Below, one piece after another: positions 7,940 to 16,404 of a DNA stretch of 39,353 nt. The notes beneath the pieces are model-generated. The model saw only the letters and a program-made list of their open reading frames with translations. It did no database searches and was not told where the DNA came from. Source of the DNA: Pirellulaceae bacterium. Its GTDB lineage: Bacteria; Planctomycetota; Planctomycetia; Pirellulales; Pirellulaceae. The stretch's first letter is position 1, and every line of letters begins with the position of its first letter. The stretch covers positions 1-39,353 of the forward strand of contig JAHDXO010000052.1 in assembly GCA_023382975.1 (NCBI GenBank), written 5' to 3'. A program made the position numbers and the translations under genes.

Positions 7940-9604
7940 CTACCTTCTGCTATTGCGGCGGCCGAACAGTCCCCAGCCCGAACGGGGCTTCGAGTCGGTC
8001 TGGATCACCACTTGACGTTCGCCCAAGCTGGCCAGCACGCTGTTCAGGCCCTGGACGCCCTCTTGCACTCCGGCCAGCCAACGCTCGGCCGCACTGGCGG
8101 ATTGCTGAGTTGACTGGGCGACCAACTGGTGAGCCGCCTGCGTTTCGGTCGCCAGTTGCTCCAGCGACCGCCCCATCTGCTCCACCGCCAGACGGAGATT
8201 CGTTTCGATCTGGCCGAGATGCTCCTGGGCTCGCTGGTCCACTTGCCGGACGGCCGCGTCGATGGCCGCGGTCGAATCGGCCATCAGTTGGCCCTGGGCA
8301 CGCTGCAACTCGGCCATCTGCGTTGCGGTGGCCGCCAACTGCTCGGCCGACCGGCTGATCCCGGAAACCGCATCGTTCAATTGGCTGACTCGCTGGGCGT
8401 GCTGCTGCTGCAAGTCCTGTTGGATCGACGACCAACCCTTGACGACTTCGCTGGTCACCGCGCCGCCGATTTCGCTCAACTTTTTGGTCCAAGTCCGAAG
8501 CTCGGCGTGATGCGCCGCCATCGAAGCGTCGATAGCCGCCTGAACCCGGCGCGTGATCGAATCCGTGGGGCTGGTGTCGGCGGGATCTTCCTTCAATCGT
8601 TTCAGCAAGTTTTCGTTGCAGTACTCGTCCACCCAATTCAGCAGATCCTCTTCCGATTTTTGCAGCGAACTGGCCGGGAACTTCAACATCAAACTGATCA
8701 CCAGCGCGACCAGGGTCGTGTCGAACGCGACGCCCAGACCGCCGGTGATGGCCCCCAGCGAGTCCTTGATGGCATCGACGTTGGCGGCGTCCTGTACGCC
8801 CAGGCTGCCGACGGCCGATCCGAGACCCTGCACCGTGCCGATGAAGCCCAGAATGGGAATCGCCCAGATGAACACGTTCAGGATCGCGTAGCTGGAACTG
8901 ACGGCGTGGGCGTCGATTTCGGATTGGGAAGCCAGTACCGTGGCCACTTCCGAAGCGCTGCGGCGGACGCGAAAATGTTCCAGTCCGCGAAGCACCCGCC
9001 GCGTCAGGAAACTGAAACCCGGGTCGATCGGCAGATCGCGCACGTGCCCGGCGAACTGGTCGACCTGCGCAATGGTGATCTCCTTGGCAAGCGATTCGGG
9101 CAGCACGTCCAGCAACATCGATTCGCGTTGTTTGAGCAGTTTCCGCGCCTTGAACACCAGGATCGCGATCGACCAGAACATGAGAAACGCTTCGGCGATG
9201 GTGACCCAGCCCCGGTCGAAGAACAGTTGCCGAAAGTAGATGTCCGGCAGCGGGGCGAGCATCAAATAGAACAGGATCGTGCCGCCCACGCCGCAGACCG
9301 CGGTGAACGTCATATCGACCCGGGTGCTGTCGGTATTCTCGCCGGGCCGCGATTTGCGAGTCTTGCCCTTGCGTGCCGGCGGGCGAACCCGGCTCGACGG
9401 CGCGGCGAGGTTCAAAGCCGGAACCGCCGGCGTCTTGACGCCACCCGTCGCCGCTGGCTCGCCCGACGGCGTCTCCGAGGAAAACGGCGACGGCGGGACG
9501 GTCACGCTCGCCTTGCAGTACGGGCAACGCGCCTTCTTGCCCTCGTTCTCTTCGCTGGCTTTCAGATTTTTGCCGCAACTGGGGCAAGCAAAGTTGTAGT
9601 ACAT
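7940..9604 (-). CDS. MotA/TolQ/ExbB-family proton-channel protein with N-terminal zinc ribbon and long C-terminal coil
   Basis: The N-terminus is a small zinc ribbon (CPSC at 7-10, CPYC at 27-30) followed by a disordered Pro-rich linker. Membrane helices are predicted at about 98-119, 134-152, 239-263 and 289-311. The last pair contains LGFIGTVQGLGSAV and GGLGVAFDTTLVALVISLML, the signature of MotA/TolQ/ExbB proteins, which form ion-driven stators with MotB/ExbD partners. Residues 340-530 form a long Ala/Gln-rich helical tail. The start has GAGAGG six bases upstream. It leads an operon with two ExbD-like genes. The architecture (channel plus long cytoplasmic coil) recalls ZorA of Zorya defence systems, but no ZorC, ZorD or ZorE is nearby, so a housekeeping envelope role is equally possible. 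Confidence 0.82.
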   Translation of the reverse strand: MYYNFACPSCGKNLKASEENEGKKARCPYCKASVTVPPSPFSSETPSGEPAATGGVKTPAVPALNLAAPSSRVRPPARKGKTRKSRPGENTDSTRVDMTFTAVCGVGGTILFYLMLAPLPDIYFRQLFFDRGWVTIAEAFLMFWSIAILVFKARKLLKQRESMLLDVLPESLAKEITIAQVDQFAGHVRDLPIDPGFSFLTRRVLRGLEHFRVRRSASEVATVLASQSEIDAHAVSSSYAILNVFIWAIPILGFIGTVQGLGSAVGSLGVQDAANVDAIKDSLGAITGGLGVAFDTTLVALVISLMLKFPASSLQKSEEDLLNWVDEYCNENLLKRLKEDPADTSPTDSITRRVQAAIDASMAAHHAELRTWTKKLSEIGGAVTSEVVKGWSSIQQDLQQQHAQRVSQLNDAVSGISRSAEQLAATATQMAELQRAQGQLMADSTAAIDAAVRQVDQRAQEHLGQIETNLRLAVEQMGRSLEQLATETQAAHQLVAQSTQQSASAAERWLAGVQEGVQGLNSVLASLGERQVVIQTDSKPRSGWGLFGRRNSRR

Positions 9605-9703
9605 ATCGTGCCTCTCATCCGAGCCGGGCCGCGCTAGGAAATCGCGGAACAGACCCTGGCTGCCTTGCTTCCGCTGTCTCGATTTACAGCGAGAGCCATT
9701 CTT

Positions 9704-11155
9704 TCACAGTTTGGTCGGTCGTTCCAGTACCGCGGCTTTCGAGGGGCAGTCGGCGCAGGGCTCGGCGCCGTTCCAGCAGTAGGTACATAGTTTCTCGCGG
9801 GGCAAGCCGATGGCGGCGACCATGTCGTCCAACTTCTGGAACTTGAGCGTCGTGACCCCCAACTGCTGCCGTATCTGCTCGACCATCGCGGCGTACCGTT
9901 CCGAGCGTTCATCGGCATATTCCGGCAAGTGATCCTCGCCATCGCCCAATTCGCGGACGGCCCGGCGCGCGGCCAAGTCGAACAACGACCGCGACCGCGA
10001 GAAGTTCAGGAACTTGCAGCCGAAGATCAGCGGCGGACAGGCCGCTCGCATGTGGATCTCCCGCGTTCCCACGGCGTAGAGACGCTGGATGGTGTTCGAC
10101 AATTGCGTACCGCGGACAATCGAGTCTTCGCAGAACAGCAATCGCTTCCCGTCCAGGAGATCGCGGACCGGGATCAGCTTCATCCTCGCGACCAGATCCC
10201 GGACCCGTTGATCCTGCGGCATGAAACTCCGCGGCCACGTCGGTGTGTACTTGACGAACGGACGTCCGTAGGTGATGTGCCGTTGATTCGCGTAGCCGAT
10301 CGCGTGGCCGGTTCCCGAATCGGGGATGCCGGCCACCAAATCGATCTCCACTTCGTCACGCCGCGCGAGCGCCGCGCCGCAGCGGTTGCGGGCGGCTTCG
10401 ACGTTGATCCCTTCGTAATCCGAGGCCGGGAAGCCGTAGTAGATCCACAGGAACGAGCAGATCTGCATCGCCTCTTCCGGCGGCTGGATCGTCTCCATGC
10501 CTTCCGCCGTGATCCGCACGATTTCGCCCGGACCCAAATGGCGTTCGAGCCGGTAATCCAGGTTCGGAAAGGCGCAGGTCTCCATCGTCACCGCATACGC
10601 ACCGTCCTTCCGCCCCACGGCGACCGGCGTGCGGCCCAGTCGGTCGCGCGCCGCGTAGATTCCGTGGTCGGTACACAACAGAATCGAACACGACCCGCGG
10701 ATCACCTCTTGCGCGTGGCGGATGCCCTCGGCGAAATTCCCGCCTTGATTGATCAGCGTCGCGGTCAGCTCGGTGGGGTTCACCACATCGCCGCTCATCT
10801 CGGAAAAATGCCCCGCGCGGCTGTCGAAAATCTCGCCCGCCAAGTCGTCTAGGTTGTCGATGCGTCCCACCGTCACCAGCGCGTATGTGCCCAGATGCGA
10901 GCGGATGATCAGCGGTTGATCGTCGTAGTCGCTGATCACGCCGATTCCGATCGGCCCCTTCATCTGGCCCAGATCGTCCTCGAACTTGCTGCGGAATTGC
11001 GTGTTCGTGATGTCCTTGATCAGCCGCATGAAGCCTCGGCCGTTGCGGACCGCCATTCCCCCCCGAACCGTTCCGAGGTGGGAATGGTAGTCGGTGCCGT
11101 AGAACAGGTCGGGCACGCAATCGTCCTTCGCAGCCACTCCGCAGAATCCGCCCAT
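9704..11155 (-). CDS. Amidophosphoribosyltransferase-like protein (PurF family, class II glutamine amidotransferase)
   Basis: The 483-residue protein combines an N-terminal Ntn-type glutamine amidotransferase domain with a phosphoribosyltransferase domain. PurF transfers glutamine-derived ammonia to PRPP, the first step of purine synthesis. The PRPP loop is FCEDSIVRGTQLSN (about 341-354), and RSHLGTYALVTVGRIDN, RDRLGRTPV and AGIPDSGTGHAIGYA also fit PurF. The usual MCGI start is replaced by MGGFCGVAAKDDC, so the nucleophile would be Cys5 only after removal of four residues. Cys233, Cys380, Cys457 and Cys460 lie where the Bacillus-type enzyme binds its [4Fe-4S] cluster. The start has GAGGAG eight bases upstream. 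It may be a paralogue rather than the main PurF, so the gene symbol is left open. Confidence 0.85.
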   Translation of the reverse strand: MGGFCGVAAKDDCVPDLFYGTDYHSHLGTVRGGMAVRNGRGFMRLIKDITNTQFRSKFEDDLGQMKGPIGIGVISDYDDQPLIIRSHLGTYALVTVGRIDNLDDLAGEIFDSRAGHFSEMSGDVVNPTELTATLINQGGNFAEGIRHAQEVIRGSCSILLCTDHGIYAARDRLGRTPVAVGRKDGAYAVTMETCAFPNLDYRLERHLGPGEIVRITAEGMETIQPPEEAMQICSFLWIYYGFPASDYEGINVEAARNRCGAALARRDEVEIDLVAGIPDSGTGHAIGYANQRHITYGRPFVKYTPTWPRSFMPQDQRVRDLVARMKLIPVRDLLDGKRLLFCEDSIVRGTQLSNTIQRLYAVGTREIHMRAACPPLIFGCKFLNFSRSRSLFDLAARRAVRELGDGEDHLPEYADERSERYAAMVEQIRQQLGVTTLKFQKLDDMVAAIGLPREKLCTYCWNGAEPCADCPSKAAVLERPTKL

Positions 11156-11204
11156 GGCACCAACTCCTCACGCGGCCTCGCTACGTTCGGCCGCAACCAA
11201 CAAA

Positions 11205-11264
11205 GTAGCAGGGCTCTGCGAGCCGTGCTGGGGTGAACATCACGGCTCGGAGAGCCATGCTGCG
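11205..11264. repeat. Pair of GGCTC/GAGCC hairpin repeats between genes
   Basis: Two similar imperfect palindromes lie about 10 bases apart. At 11205-11230, AGCA..GGCTC-TGC-GAGCC..TGCT folds on itself. At 11239-11264, CACGGCTC-GGA-GAGCC folds on itself, and its GCTCGGAGAGCCATGCT core resembles the reverse complement of the first unit. They fill most of the gap upstream of the PurF-like gene and look like small extragenic palindromic repeats. Confidence 0.5.
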
Positions 11265-11314
11265 ACGATACACGCACCGTGCGCGCATCATTCGCGGTTT
11301 CCTTTCCGGAAAGC

Positions 11315-11340
11315 CGCTCTGCGAGAAGCAACGCAGAGCG
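11315..11340 (-). terminator. Possible terminator hairpin after the HEAT-repeat gene
   Basis: A perfect 9-bp stem (CGCTCTGCG/CGCAGAGCG) with an 8-base loop lies about 33 bases after the stop codon of the HEAT-repeat gene. On the minus strand it is followed only by a short GCTTTCC, then by the perfect 12-bp palindrome CTTTCCGGAAAG (11302-11313). The lack of a long T run makes the terminator call tentative. Confidence 0.4.
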
Positions 11341-11372
11341 CAGATTTCAAACGGTCCATACTCGAAGGAAGA

Positions 11373-13514
11373 TCAGCGCGGAACCGGCAGCAGAATGGTC
11401 GCGTCTTCGGCAAACGTCGTCTCGCCCGCTTGGCCGTCGATCCGGTACTGGATCTTCAGCCGCTTCACCACCCCCGGCACCGGATCGCCGCCAAACGCCG
11501 AGTTGTAGCTGCCGGATGGCAATACGATCAGCGGGAAATCGCGGACATTCCGGCGGAGCGTTTCGGTCACGTCGACGGCTTTCGCGTCGGTGCCGTACTC
11601 GGCCTTGACGATCTCCACTTTGACCGGCCGCTGGCCGACTTGAGTCAGCAGTTGCTGGACATCGACGGAACCGCCGATCTTCTGGGCGATGGCCAGCGCC
11701 GTCGCCGCCGCGTCGTTCTTCAGCGCCGGAACCTTGGCGATCTCGACCGCCAGCCGGAGCATGTCGACGCTGGGATAGCGCTCGAGCACCTCCAGCACCA
11801 GCTTCTTCTCCGCGTCGCGTCGAGCCGCCTGCAAGGCGCTGCGGCACATCGCCGCCCGCTCCTCCAGCGGCACGTCGAACTGGCGCACGATGCGTAGATA
11901 GCCGCGGATCGCGCGGATCTCGTACTTTTCCTCCGTCGCCGTCTTCGCGAGGTCCAACAGCACCGGAGCGGCGTCGACCGTCATCCATTCGCCCAGCAAC
12001 CGGCTGCCGGCGTCCTTCAATTCGTCCTCCGACGCTTTGGCCGCCGCGCCGACCGTTTGCAGAGCCCGTTCCCCGCCCATGGCGGTCAGAACTTCCAGAA
12101 TGGCGACCTTGGCCGCCATCGATGCCCGGGGCATCGCGGCAGCCAGTTTCGCCGCACATCCTTCGCGGTCCGGCATGCGGATGCTCGCGGCACGCAACGC
12201 GGCAGACGCGGCGGCAGCGTCCTCGGCGTATTTCGGATCAATGGCCCGTTCGATCAGCACCGGTAGTCGCTCCAAGTCGACGACCGAGCCCAAGGCGGTC
12301 AACGCGGCATGGCGGATCGCCGGGTCGGAATCGTCGATCGCGGCCAGCAGCGGCGGCATCGCATCGATGCGCCGCAGTCCGACGACTTCGATCAGCGGCA
12401 GACGCGAAGCGCCCTGAGCCTTGGCCAAACGTGCGGCAAGATCGGCATTGACGTCGTCGCCGGGCAGACCCTCGAGCGCCTCGCGCGCGGCTTGAGCCAC
12501 TTCGGCATCCGCATCGGCCGCGATCTCCAGCAGAGTCGGCACACAAGAAGCATTGCCCAGCCGCTTCAGCACGCCGATCGCGGCGATCCTCGCCCGTGGC
12601 GATCCAGCCTGCGCGGCATGCATGATCGCCGGCAACGCCTCGGTGTCGCCCCGGTCGGCCAGTACCAGCAGCAAGGTCGCTTGTCGCTCGGCCGACGTCC
12701 GGCCCATTTCGGCCATCAACGCATCGGTCACTTCGCGGCCCGACAACTCGCGAGCCGTCGTCAGCCCGATATGGAACAAGGCCCGATCGTCCGACTGCAA
12801 CTGTTCGACCAGCAGCGGAACACCCGCGGGGCCGCGAGCGAGAATCGCACCGCGAGTCGCCTCGACGATCCGCATCTTGGGCACGTCTGCCGCGCGAACC
12901 ACGTCGTACAGCGCCGCAGCCTGGTCCGCATCGCCGGCGTCCAGTCGTTTCTCGGCGCTCAGGATGCAGCCCTCGGCGGCCGCGTTGCGAACCGCGGCCG
13001 ATGCGCCGGCCAAGGCGGGTTTCAAGGCCTCGACGGCCGCCGCGTTGCCGATCCGGCCCAACGCTGCCGCCGCGGCCGACGCGACCTCGTCGTCCGTCGA
13101 ACTCAGGCGTTTCGCCAGTCCTTCGACCGCTTGGCCGTCTTCGCGAACACCGATCGAGTTGATCACGCCGATCAGCAGCCGGCCGCTGGTCAAGTCCATC
13201 GCGTTGCGCAACGCTTCATCGGCCGCCGGATCGGGAATCGCTTCGAGCGCGATGCGAGCCCAGGACGACAATTCGGCATCCTGCAGCAGCGGAGCCAGAA
13301 ACGGAACCGCTCGGCCGTCGCCGTAGACGTTCAGACGCTTGCAGGCCATCGCCTTGTCCGCCTTCGGCGCATCGGACTGCAAGACTTCGATCCACGGCTG
13401 CTGCAGATCTTCGGCAGCCTCGGGTTCGGCGGCTTGCGCCGTGTGAGTCGCCAGCGAGTAAAACGCCGCGATCGCGATCGCGGCGGACAGGACGAACGAT
13501 TGTATCTTGAACAT
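11373..13514 (-). CDS. Exported HEAT-repeat protein
   Basis: A 713-residue protein with a typical signal peptide (residues 1-29, ending THTAQAAEP). About 500 residues of HEAT/PBS-lyase-like helical repeats follow (units such as AAAALGRIGNAAAVEALKPAL). The C-terminus is a beta-rich domain of about 80 residues (IVKAEYGTDAKAVDVT ... FGGDPVPGVVKRLKIQY), which resembles a DUF3395-like module attached to planctomycete HEAT proteins. It is probably a binding scaffold in the periplasm or paryphoplasm; no enzyme motif is seen. The start is ATG 13514, which begins the signal peptide; the frame upstream is an antisense-free shadow of the oxidoreductase gene. It lies 50 bases after that gene on the same strand, so the two are probably co-transcribed and may act on the same polymer. 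Confidence 0.8.
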   Translation of the reverse strand: MFKIQSFVLSAAIAIAAFYSLATHTAQAAEPEAAEDLQQPWIEVLQSDAPKADKAMACKRLNVYGDGRAVPFLAPLLQDAELSSWARIALEAIPDPAADEALRNAMDLTSGRLLIGVINSIGVREDGQAVEGLAKRLSSTDDEVASAAAAALGRIGNAAAVEALKPALAGASAAVRNAAAEGCILSAEKRLDAGDADQAAALYDVVRAADVPKMRIVEATRGAILARGPAGVPLLVEQLQSDDRALFHIGLTTARELSGREVTDALMAEMGRTSAERQATLLLVLADRGDTEALPAIMHAAQAGSPRARIAAIGVLKRLGNASCVPTLLEIAADADAEVAQAAREALEGLPGDDVNADLAARLAKAQGASRLPLIEVVGLRRIDAMPPLLAAIDDSDPAIRHAALTALGSVVDLERLPVLIERAIDPKYAEDAAAASAALRAASIRMPDREGCAAKLAAAMPRASMAAKVAILEVLTAMGGERALQTVGAAAKASEDELKDAGSRLLGEWMTVDAAPVLLDLAKTATEEKYEIRAIRGYLRIVRQFDVPLEERAAMCRSALQAARRDAEKKLVLEVLERYPSVDMLRLAVEIAKVPALKNDAAATALAIAQKIGGSVDVQQLLTQVGQRPVKVEIVKAEYGTDAKAVDVTETLRRNVRDFPLIVLPSGSYNSAFGGDPVPGVVKRLKIQYRIDGQAGETTFAEDATILLPVPR

Positions 13515-13564
13515 GAGTGAGATCCTTGTTGGGTAGGTTGGTCGGTATCGGGGATCGCGGGGAT

Positions 13565-14851
13565 TCACACGCGCCAGGGATCGCGCAACGCTTCGGATCG
13601 CAGCCGATTGGCCTGCTCGTCGCCGTCGAACACGCAAGTCTTGGGATCGAGCCGCACTGCGCGGTTCAGGAAAATCGCGATGTTGGCCGCGTGGCAGGTG
13701 ATGTGCGAGTAGCAGGCCACGTCGGCGTTGGCCAGCGGCTTGCCCCGCGACTTGACGCAATCCAGGAAATCGCGCACGTGGAATGTCGCCGGATATCCAC
13801 CGATCTCGGCGACCTTGCGGCCCGCCAACAACGCGGGCGAGCTGATGACCATCTTGCCGCTGTCGCCCGCCTCGATCCAACCTTCGTCCCCTTCGAAACG
13901 CACGGGGCACGAACCCAAGGGCAACCAGCCGTCGTTGCGGATCACCAACTTGACTCCGTTGCCGTAGAACGCTTCGAGTCGCCCGTCCTTTGGCGGCTGG
14001 TACTCGACGGCCGGCGCATCGTCGGAATTGTTGGCCCACTGACAGAGATCCACGCAGTGCGAGCCCCATTCCAGCACGCCGCCGCCGACCAGTCCGCCGC
14101 CTTTTTCGAAGTTGAAACCGTCCAGCAGCGAGCGGTTGAACGGCCGCCAAGCCGCGGGGCCAAGGTACATGTCCCAATCGATCTCCTCGCGCGGCGGCTC
14201 GGGTTGAGCGGCCGCCCAACCGCTGCTGCGAGTGCTCATGCCCGCCGGGTGGGCGTACACCGTGTGCAGCTTGCCGAGCCGTCCCGTGCGGGCCAATTCA
14301 CAGGCAAAGGCGAAGTGCGGCAAGTTGCGCCGCTGCGTGCCGGCCTGAAACACTCGCCCCGTGCGGCGCATCACATTGGCCAACGCCAAGCTTTCGGCGA
14401 TCGTCTTGGTGCAAGGCTTTTCGCAGTAGATGTCCTTGCCCGCCTTGGCCGCCAGGATCGAGGCCAGCGCATGCCAGTTCGGTCCCGTCGCGATCAGCAC
14501 CGCGTCGATGTCGCTGCGGCCCAGCAATTCGCGCATATCTTGATAGGTCGCACAGTCCCGGTTGCCGTACGTCTTGTCGGCCATGTTCTTGATGGCTTCC
14601 CGGCGAGCCGCTTTCACATCGCACACGGCCACGAACTGCACGTCGGATTGCGGCAGGAAGCACCCCAGATCATACGTGCCCCGGTTTCCGATCCCGATGC
14701 CTCCCAACACAATCCGCTCGTTGGGCGGAGTCGCGCCGTCCCTACCCAATACGGCCCCCGGAACAAAGGAAGGGATTGCCAGTGCGGCACCGGCCGTCGC
14801 CGCCGCACCCAAAAACCGCCGCCGCTCGGCACGGGTCACTCGTTTGGACAT
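13565..14851 (-). CDS. Gfo/Idh/MocA-family oxidoreductase with Tat signal
   Basis: An exported NAD(P)-dependent oxidoreductase of about 428 residues. The Tat-like leader RRRFLGAAATAGAALAIPS is followed by a Rossmann fold with GGIGIGNRG and FVAVCDV, then the family sequence EKPCTKTI, whose EKP motif carries the catalytic-region lysine. The C-terminal half is the substrate-binding alpha/beta domain, including DWDMYLGPA and GGGVLEWGSHCVDLCQWA, typical of the planctomycete members. Substrates of this group are usually sugars or sugar acids; the specific one cannot be told. The start is ATG 14851, with AGGAGA seven bases upstream; an earlier ATG seven codons upstream has no such site. The HEAT-repeat gene follows. 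Confidence 0.9.
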   Translation of the reverse strand: MSKRVTRAERRRFLGAAATAGAALAIPSFVPGAVLGRDGATPPNERIVLGGIGIGNRGTYDLGCFLPQSDVQFVAVCDVKAARREAIKNMADKTYGNRDCATYQDMRELLGRSDIDAVLIATGPNWHALASILAAKAGKDIYCEKPCTKTIAESLALANVMRRTGRVFQAGTQRRNLPHFAFACELARTGRLGKLHTVYAHPAGMSTRSSGWAAAQPEPPREEIDWDMYLGPAAWRPFNRSLLDGFNFEKGGGLVGGGVLEWGSHCVDLCQWANNSDDAPAVEYQPPKDGRLEAFYGNGVKLVIRNDGWLPLGSCPVRFEGDEGWIEAGDSGKMVISSPALLAGRKVAEIGGYPATFHVRDFLDCVKSRGKPLANADVACYSHITCHAANIAIFLNRAVRLDPKTCVFDGDEQANRLRSEALRDPWRV

Positions 14852-15136
14852 CGTCGTTCTCCTGATCGCCAAAGGAAGTCAATCCGACATGGAAGTTCCC
14901 TTTGTACCGAGGAGCCCACAGAAAATCCACTCCCCGCCAACCTCCGCCACAGCAGCCGTCGGAACCTTTGCATTCTGGTCGAACTGATTGATCCGGTTGC
15001 TGTTGGAATCGGCATCTTCTTTCGGGCAGTCGGTTTGCGCGGTAAAATCCAATCGCTTGCTCAGTGGGATGCACATCTCGTACACGACATCCGAGGCACG
15101 CGAGCCGAGTCATCGGGTTTTCAATGGAGAGAATAC

Positions 15137-15373
15137 ATGTCCACCGTCACCCTGGAAGAAGCCCAAGCCGGTTTGGCGGATCTGATTCAACATCTGCAGC
15201 CGGGTGAAGAGGTGCTAATCACGCGCGGCAACCAGCCAGTGGCAAGACTGGTGGGCGAGACGATGGCGAACCGGAAGCGGTTGCGACGCCTCGGAACGCT
15301 CCAGGGTACCGTCGCCTTTGTTGCCTCCGATTTCGACGAACCGCTGGCGGATTTCGGGGAGTACATGGAATGA
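15137..15373 (+). CDS. Phd/YefM-family antitoxin
   Basis: A 78-residue protein that starts MSTVTLEEAQAGLADLIQHL and continues with EEVLITRGNQPVARLV, the dimerising DNA-binding fold of Phd/YefM antitoxins. The C-terminal tail (DEPLADFGEYME) would wrap the toxin. A GGAGAG site lies before ATG 15137. Its stop codon overlaps the start of the PIN toxin gene (ATGA at 15370), so the two are translated together and the pair should autoregulate its own promoter. Such modules are often carried on accessory DNA. Confidence 0.88.
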   Translation: MSTVTLEEAQAGLADLIQHLQPGEEVLITRGNQPVARLVGETMANRKRLRRLGTLQGTVAFVASDFDEPLADFGEYME

Positions 15374-15756
15374 AACTGCTCGTGGATTCGCACGTGCTCC
15401 TTTGGGCCGTCGATCAACCCGGTCAACTGAGTTCCTCGGCCGCGAGTGCGTTGCGCGATCCGGCCAACGATCTGTTGGTAAGTGCCGCGACGGTTTGGGA
15501 ACTTGCGATCAAAGTTAGCCTCAACAAGCTGACTTTGACCAAGCCGTATCGGGAGTGGATGACGCAAGTCTTGGCGGACCTCGATGCTCTCGTACTACCC
15601 ATCACGGTCGAATATGCTGCTGCCCAGGCAGATTTGCCCGCACACCACCGAGATCCATTCGACCGTTTGCTCGTCGCTCAAGCCAGCGTCGAAGGCATCT
15701 CGATCGTCAGCCATGACGGAGCGTTGGATGCGTACGGCGTGTCCAGAATTTGGTAA
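15370..15756 (+). CDS. PIN-domain toxin (VapC-like ribonuclease)
   Basis: The 128-residue protein has the PIN-fold acidic residues: Asp6 in MKLLVDSHVLLWAV, Glu in ATVWELAIK (about residue 43), and Asp residues in HHRDPFDRLLVAQA and IVSHDGALDAYG. These bind the metal ions used for RNA cleavage. The sequence type (DSHVLLWA, DPFDRLL) is the one commonly encoded downstream of Phd-type antitoxins, as here with a four-base overlap. Length and active-site residues look intact. The RNA target is unknown. Confidence 0.9.
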   Translation: MKLLVDSHVLLWAVDQPGQLSSSAASALRDPANDLLVSAATVWELAIKVSLNKLTLTKPYREWMTQVLADLDALVLPITVEYAAAQADLPAHHRDPFDRLLVAQASVEGISIVSHDGALDAYGVSRIW

Positions 15757-15861
15757 CGCGTCTTCTTCCCGGCAACGCGACCTTTTCTGGTAACGGATGC
15801 GCCGGCCGGCATGTGCGGGACCGATCGAGCACCCGACGCGTCGGACGGATTCAGGCGTGGT

Positions 15862-15880
15862 TCCAAAGCGGTGACAAGGC
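15862..15880. repeat. Copy 1 of a 19-bp intergenic repeat with hairpin
   Basis: This sequence is identical to 16405-16423. It contains GCGGTG-ACAAGG-CACCGC (extending to 15884), a perfect 6-bp hairpin. It begins 17 bases after the stop codon of the HigA-like gene on the minus strand. Confidence 0.6.
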
Positions 15881-15897
15881 ACCGCACTCCAAGAACC

Positions 15898-16311
15898 TTA
15901 CTCGGCGGGCAGGAAGAGGTCTGCCGAGACGTGGAAGAACTTGGCCAGTTGGGCGCGGCTGGTTGCGTCGATGGCTTGCGAACCGTCGAGGAACCGGGCG
16001 AGAGTTGGCTTCGGTACGGCGGTTGCCGTCGCCACGTCCTGAACGGTTGCGCCGCGTGCTTCCAGCAGGTGAGCCAGCATCTCGCCGGGCGTGACGTCGG
16101 GAGCGGGAAACCGGGTCTGTTCGTATTGGGCCACGAGGGATGCCAGCAGTTCGAGCAGATCGTCTTCGGCCCGCGACAACTTGGGCTTGCGCATCAGACC
16201 ATCGACTTGCCGGAGAACCCGCTGGTATTGCGTGCGACTGCGGATGGCGCGGGGCGCGAATTGCAGAAGCAACCGTTCGTACGGGGTTCGGGCGACGGCG
16301 CTAACGTTCAT
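15898..16311 (-). CDS. HigA-like/XRE-family helix-turn-helix antitoxin, apparently without a toxin partner
   Basis: A 137-residue protein. The N-terminal part (TQYQRVLRQVDGLM ... SRAEDDLLELLASLVAQYE) resembles the regulatory segment of HigA antitoxins. Residues 75-137 form an XRE helix-turn-helix (EMLAHLLEARGATVQDVATA ... PTLARFLDGSQAIDATSRAQ). ATG 16311 was chosen because AAAAAGGA lies eight bases upstream; an in-frame ATG 14 codons earlier is less likely. HigA genes usually follow a higB toxin gene, yet the 128 bases upstream hold only a 43-codon open stretch that ends in an ATGA overlap with this start. The gene is therefore either an orphan regulator or the survivor of a broken module. 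Confidence 0.8.
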   Translation of the reverse strand: MNVSAVARTPYERLLLQFAPRAIRSRTQYQRVLRQVDGLMRKPKLSRAEDDLLELLASLVAQYEQTRFPAPDVTPGEMLAHLLEARGATVQDVATATAVPKPTLARFLDGSQAIDATSRAQLAKFFHVSADLFLPAE

Positions 16312-16404
16312 GTCCACAGTCCTTTTTCCAATCGTCCCTGTCGTATGCTGCATGCACCAGTGGCAAGTTCCACGTCGCGGGCGTCGAAGACGGTACAGCC
16401 ATTG

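Noticed and set aside
5987..9604. Complete Zorya defence system
   Set aside because: Only the ZorA/ZorB-like layout is present; no helicase, nuclease or ZorC-like gene is adjacent.
9672..9691. CGCTGT/ACAGCG hairpin after the PurF-like gene as a terminator
   Set aside because: It has a six-base stem with an eight-base loop and no T run on the minus strand; too weak to annotate.
13515..14219. Upstream extension of the HEAT-repeat gene
   Set aside because: It lies within the oxidoreductase gene in another frame; ATG 13514 starts a good signal peptide.
15036..15047. TAAAAT near 15042 as a promoter of the toxin-antitoxin pair
   Set aside because: No acceptable -35 box was found at the right spacing.
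14879..15112. Minus-strand frame with protein-like sequence (NRINQFDQNAKVPTAAVAEV) upstream of the antitoxin
   Set aside because: It has no ribosome site, no plausible ATG and mixed codon use; it could be a gene remnant, but nothing identifies it.
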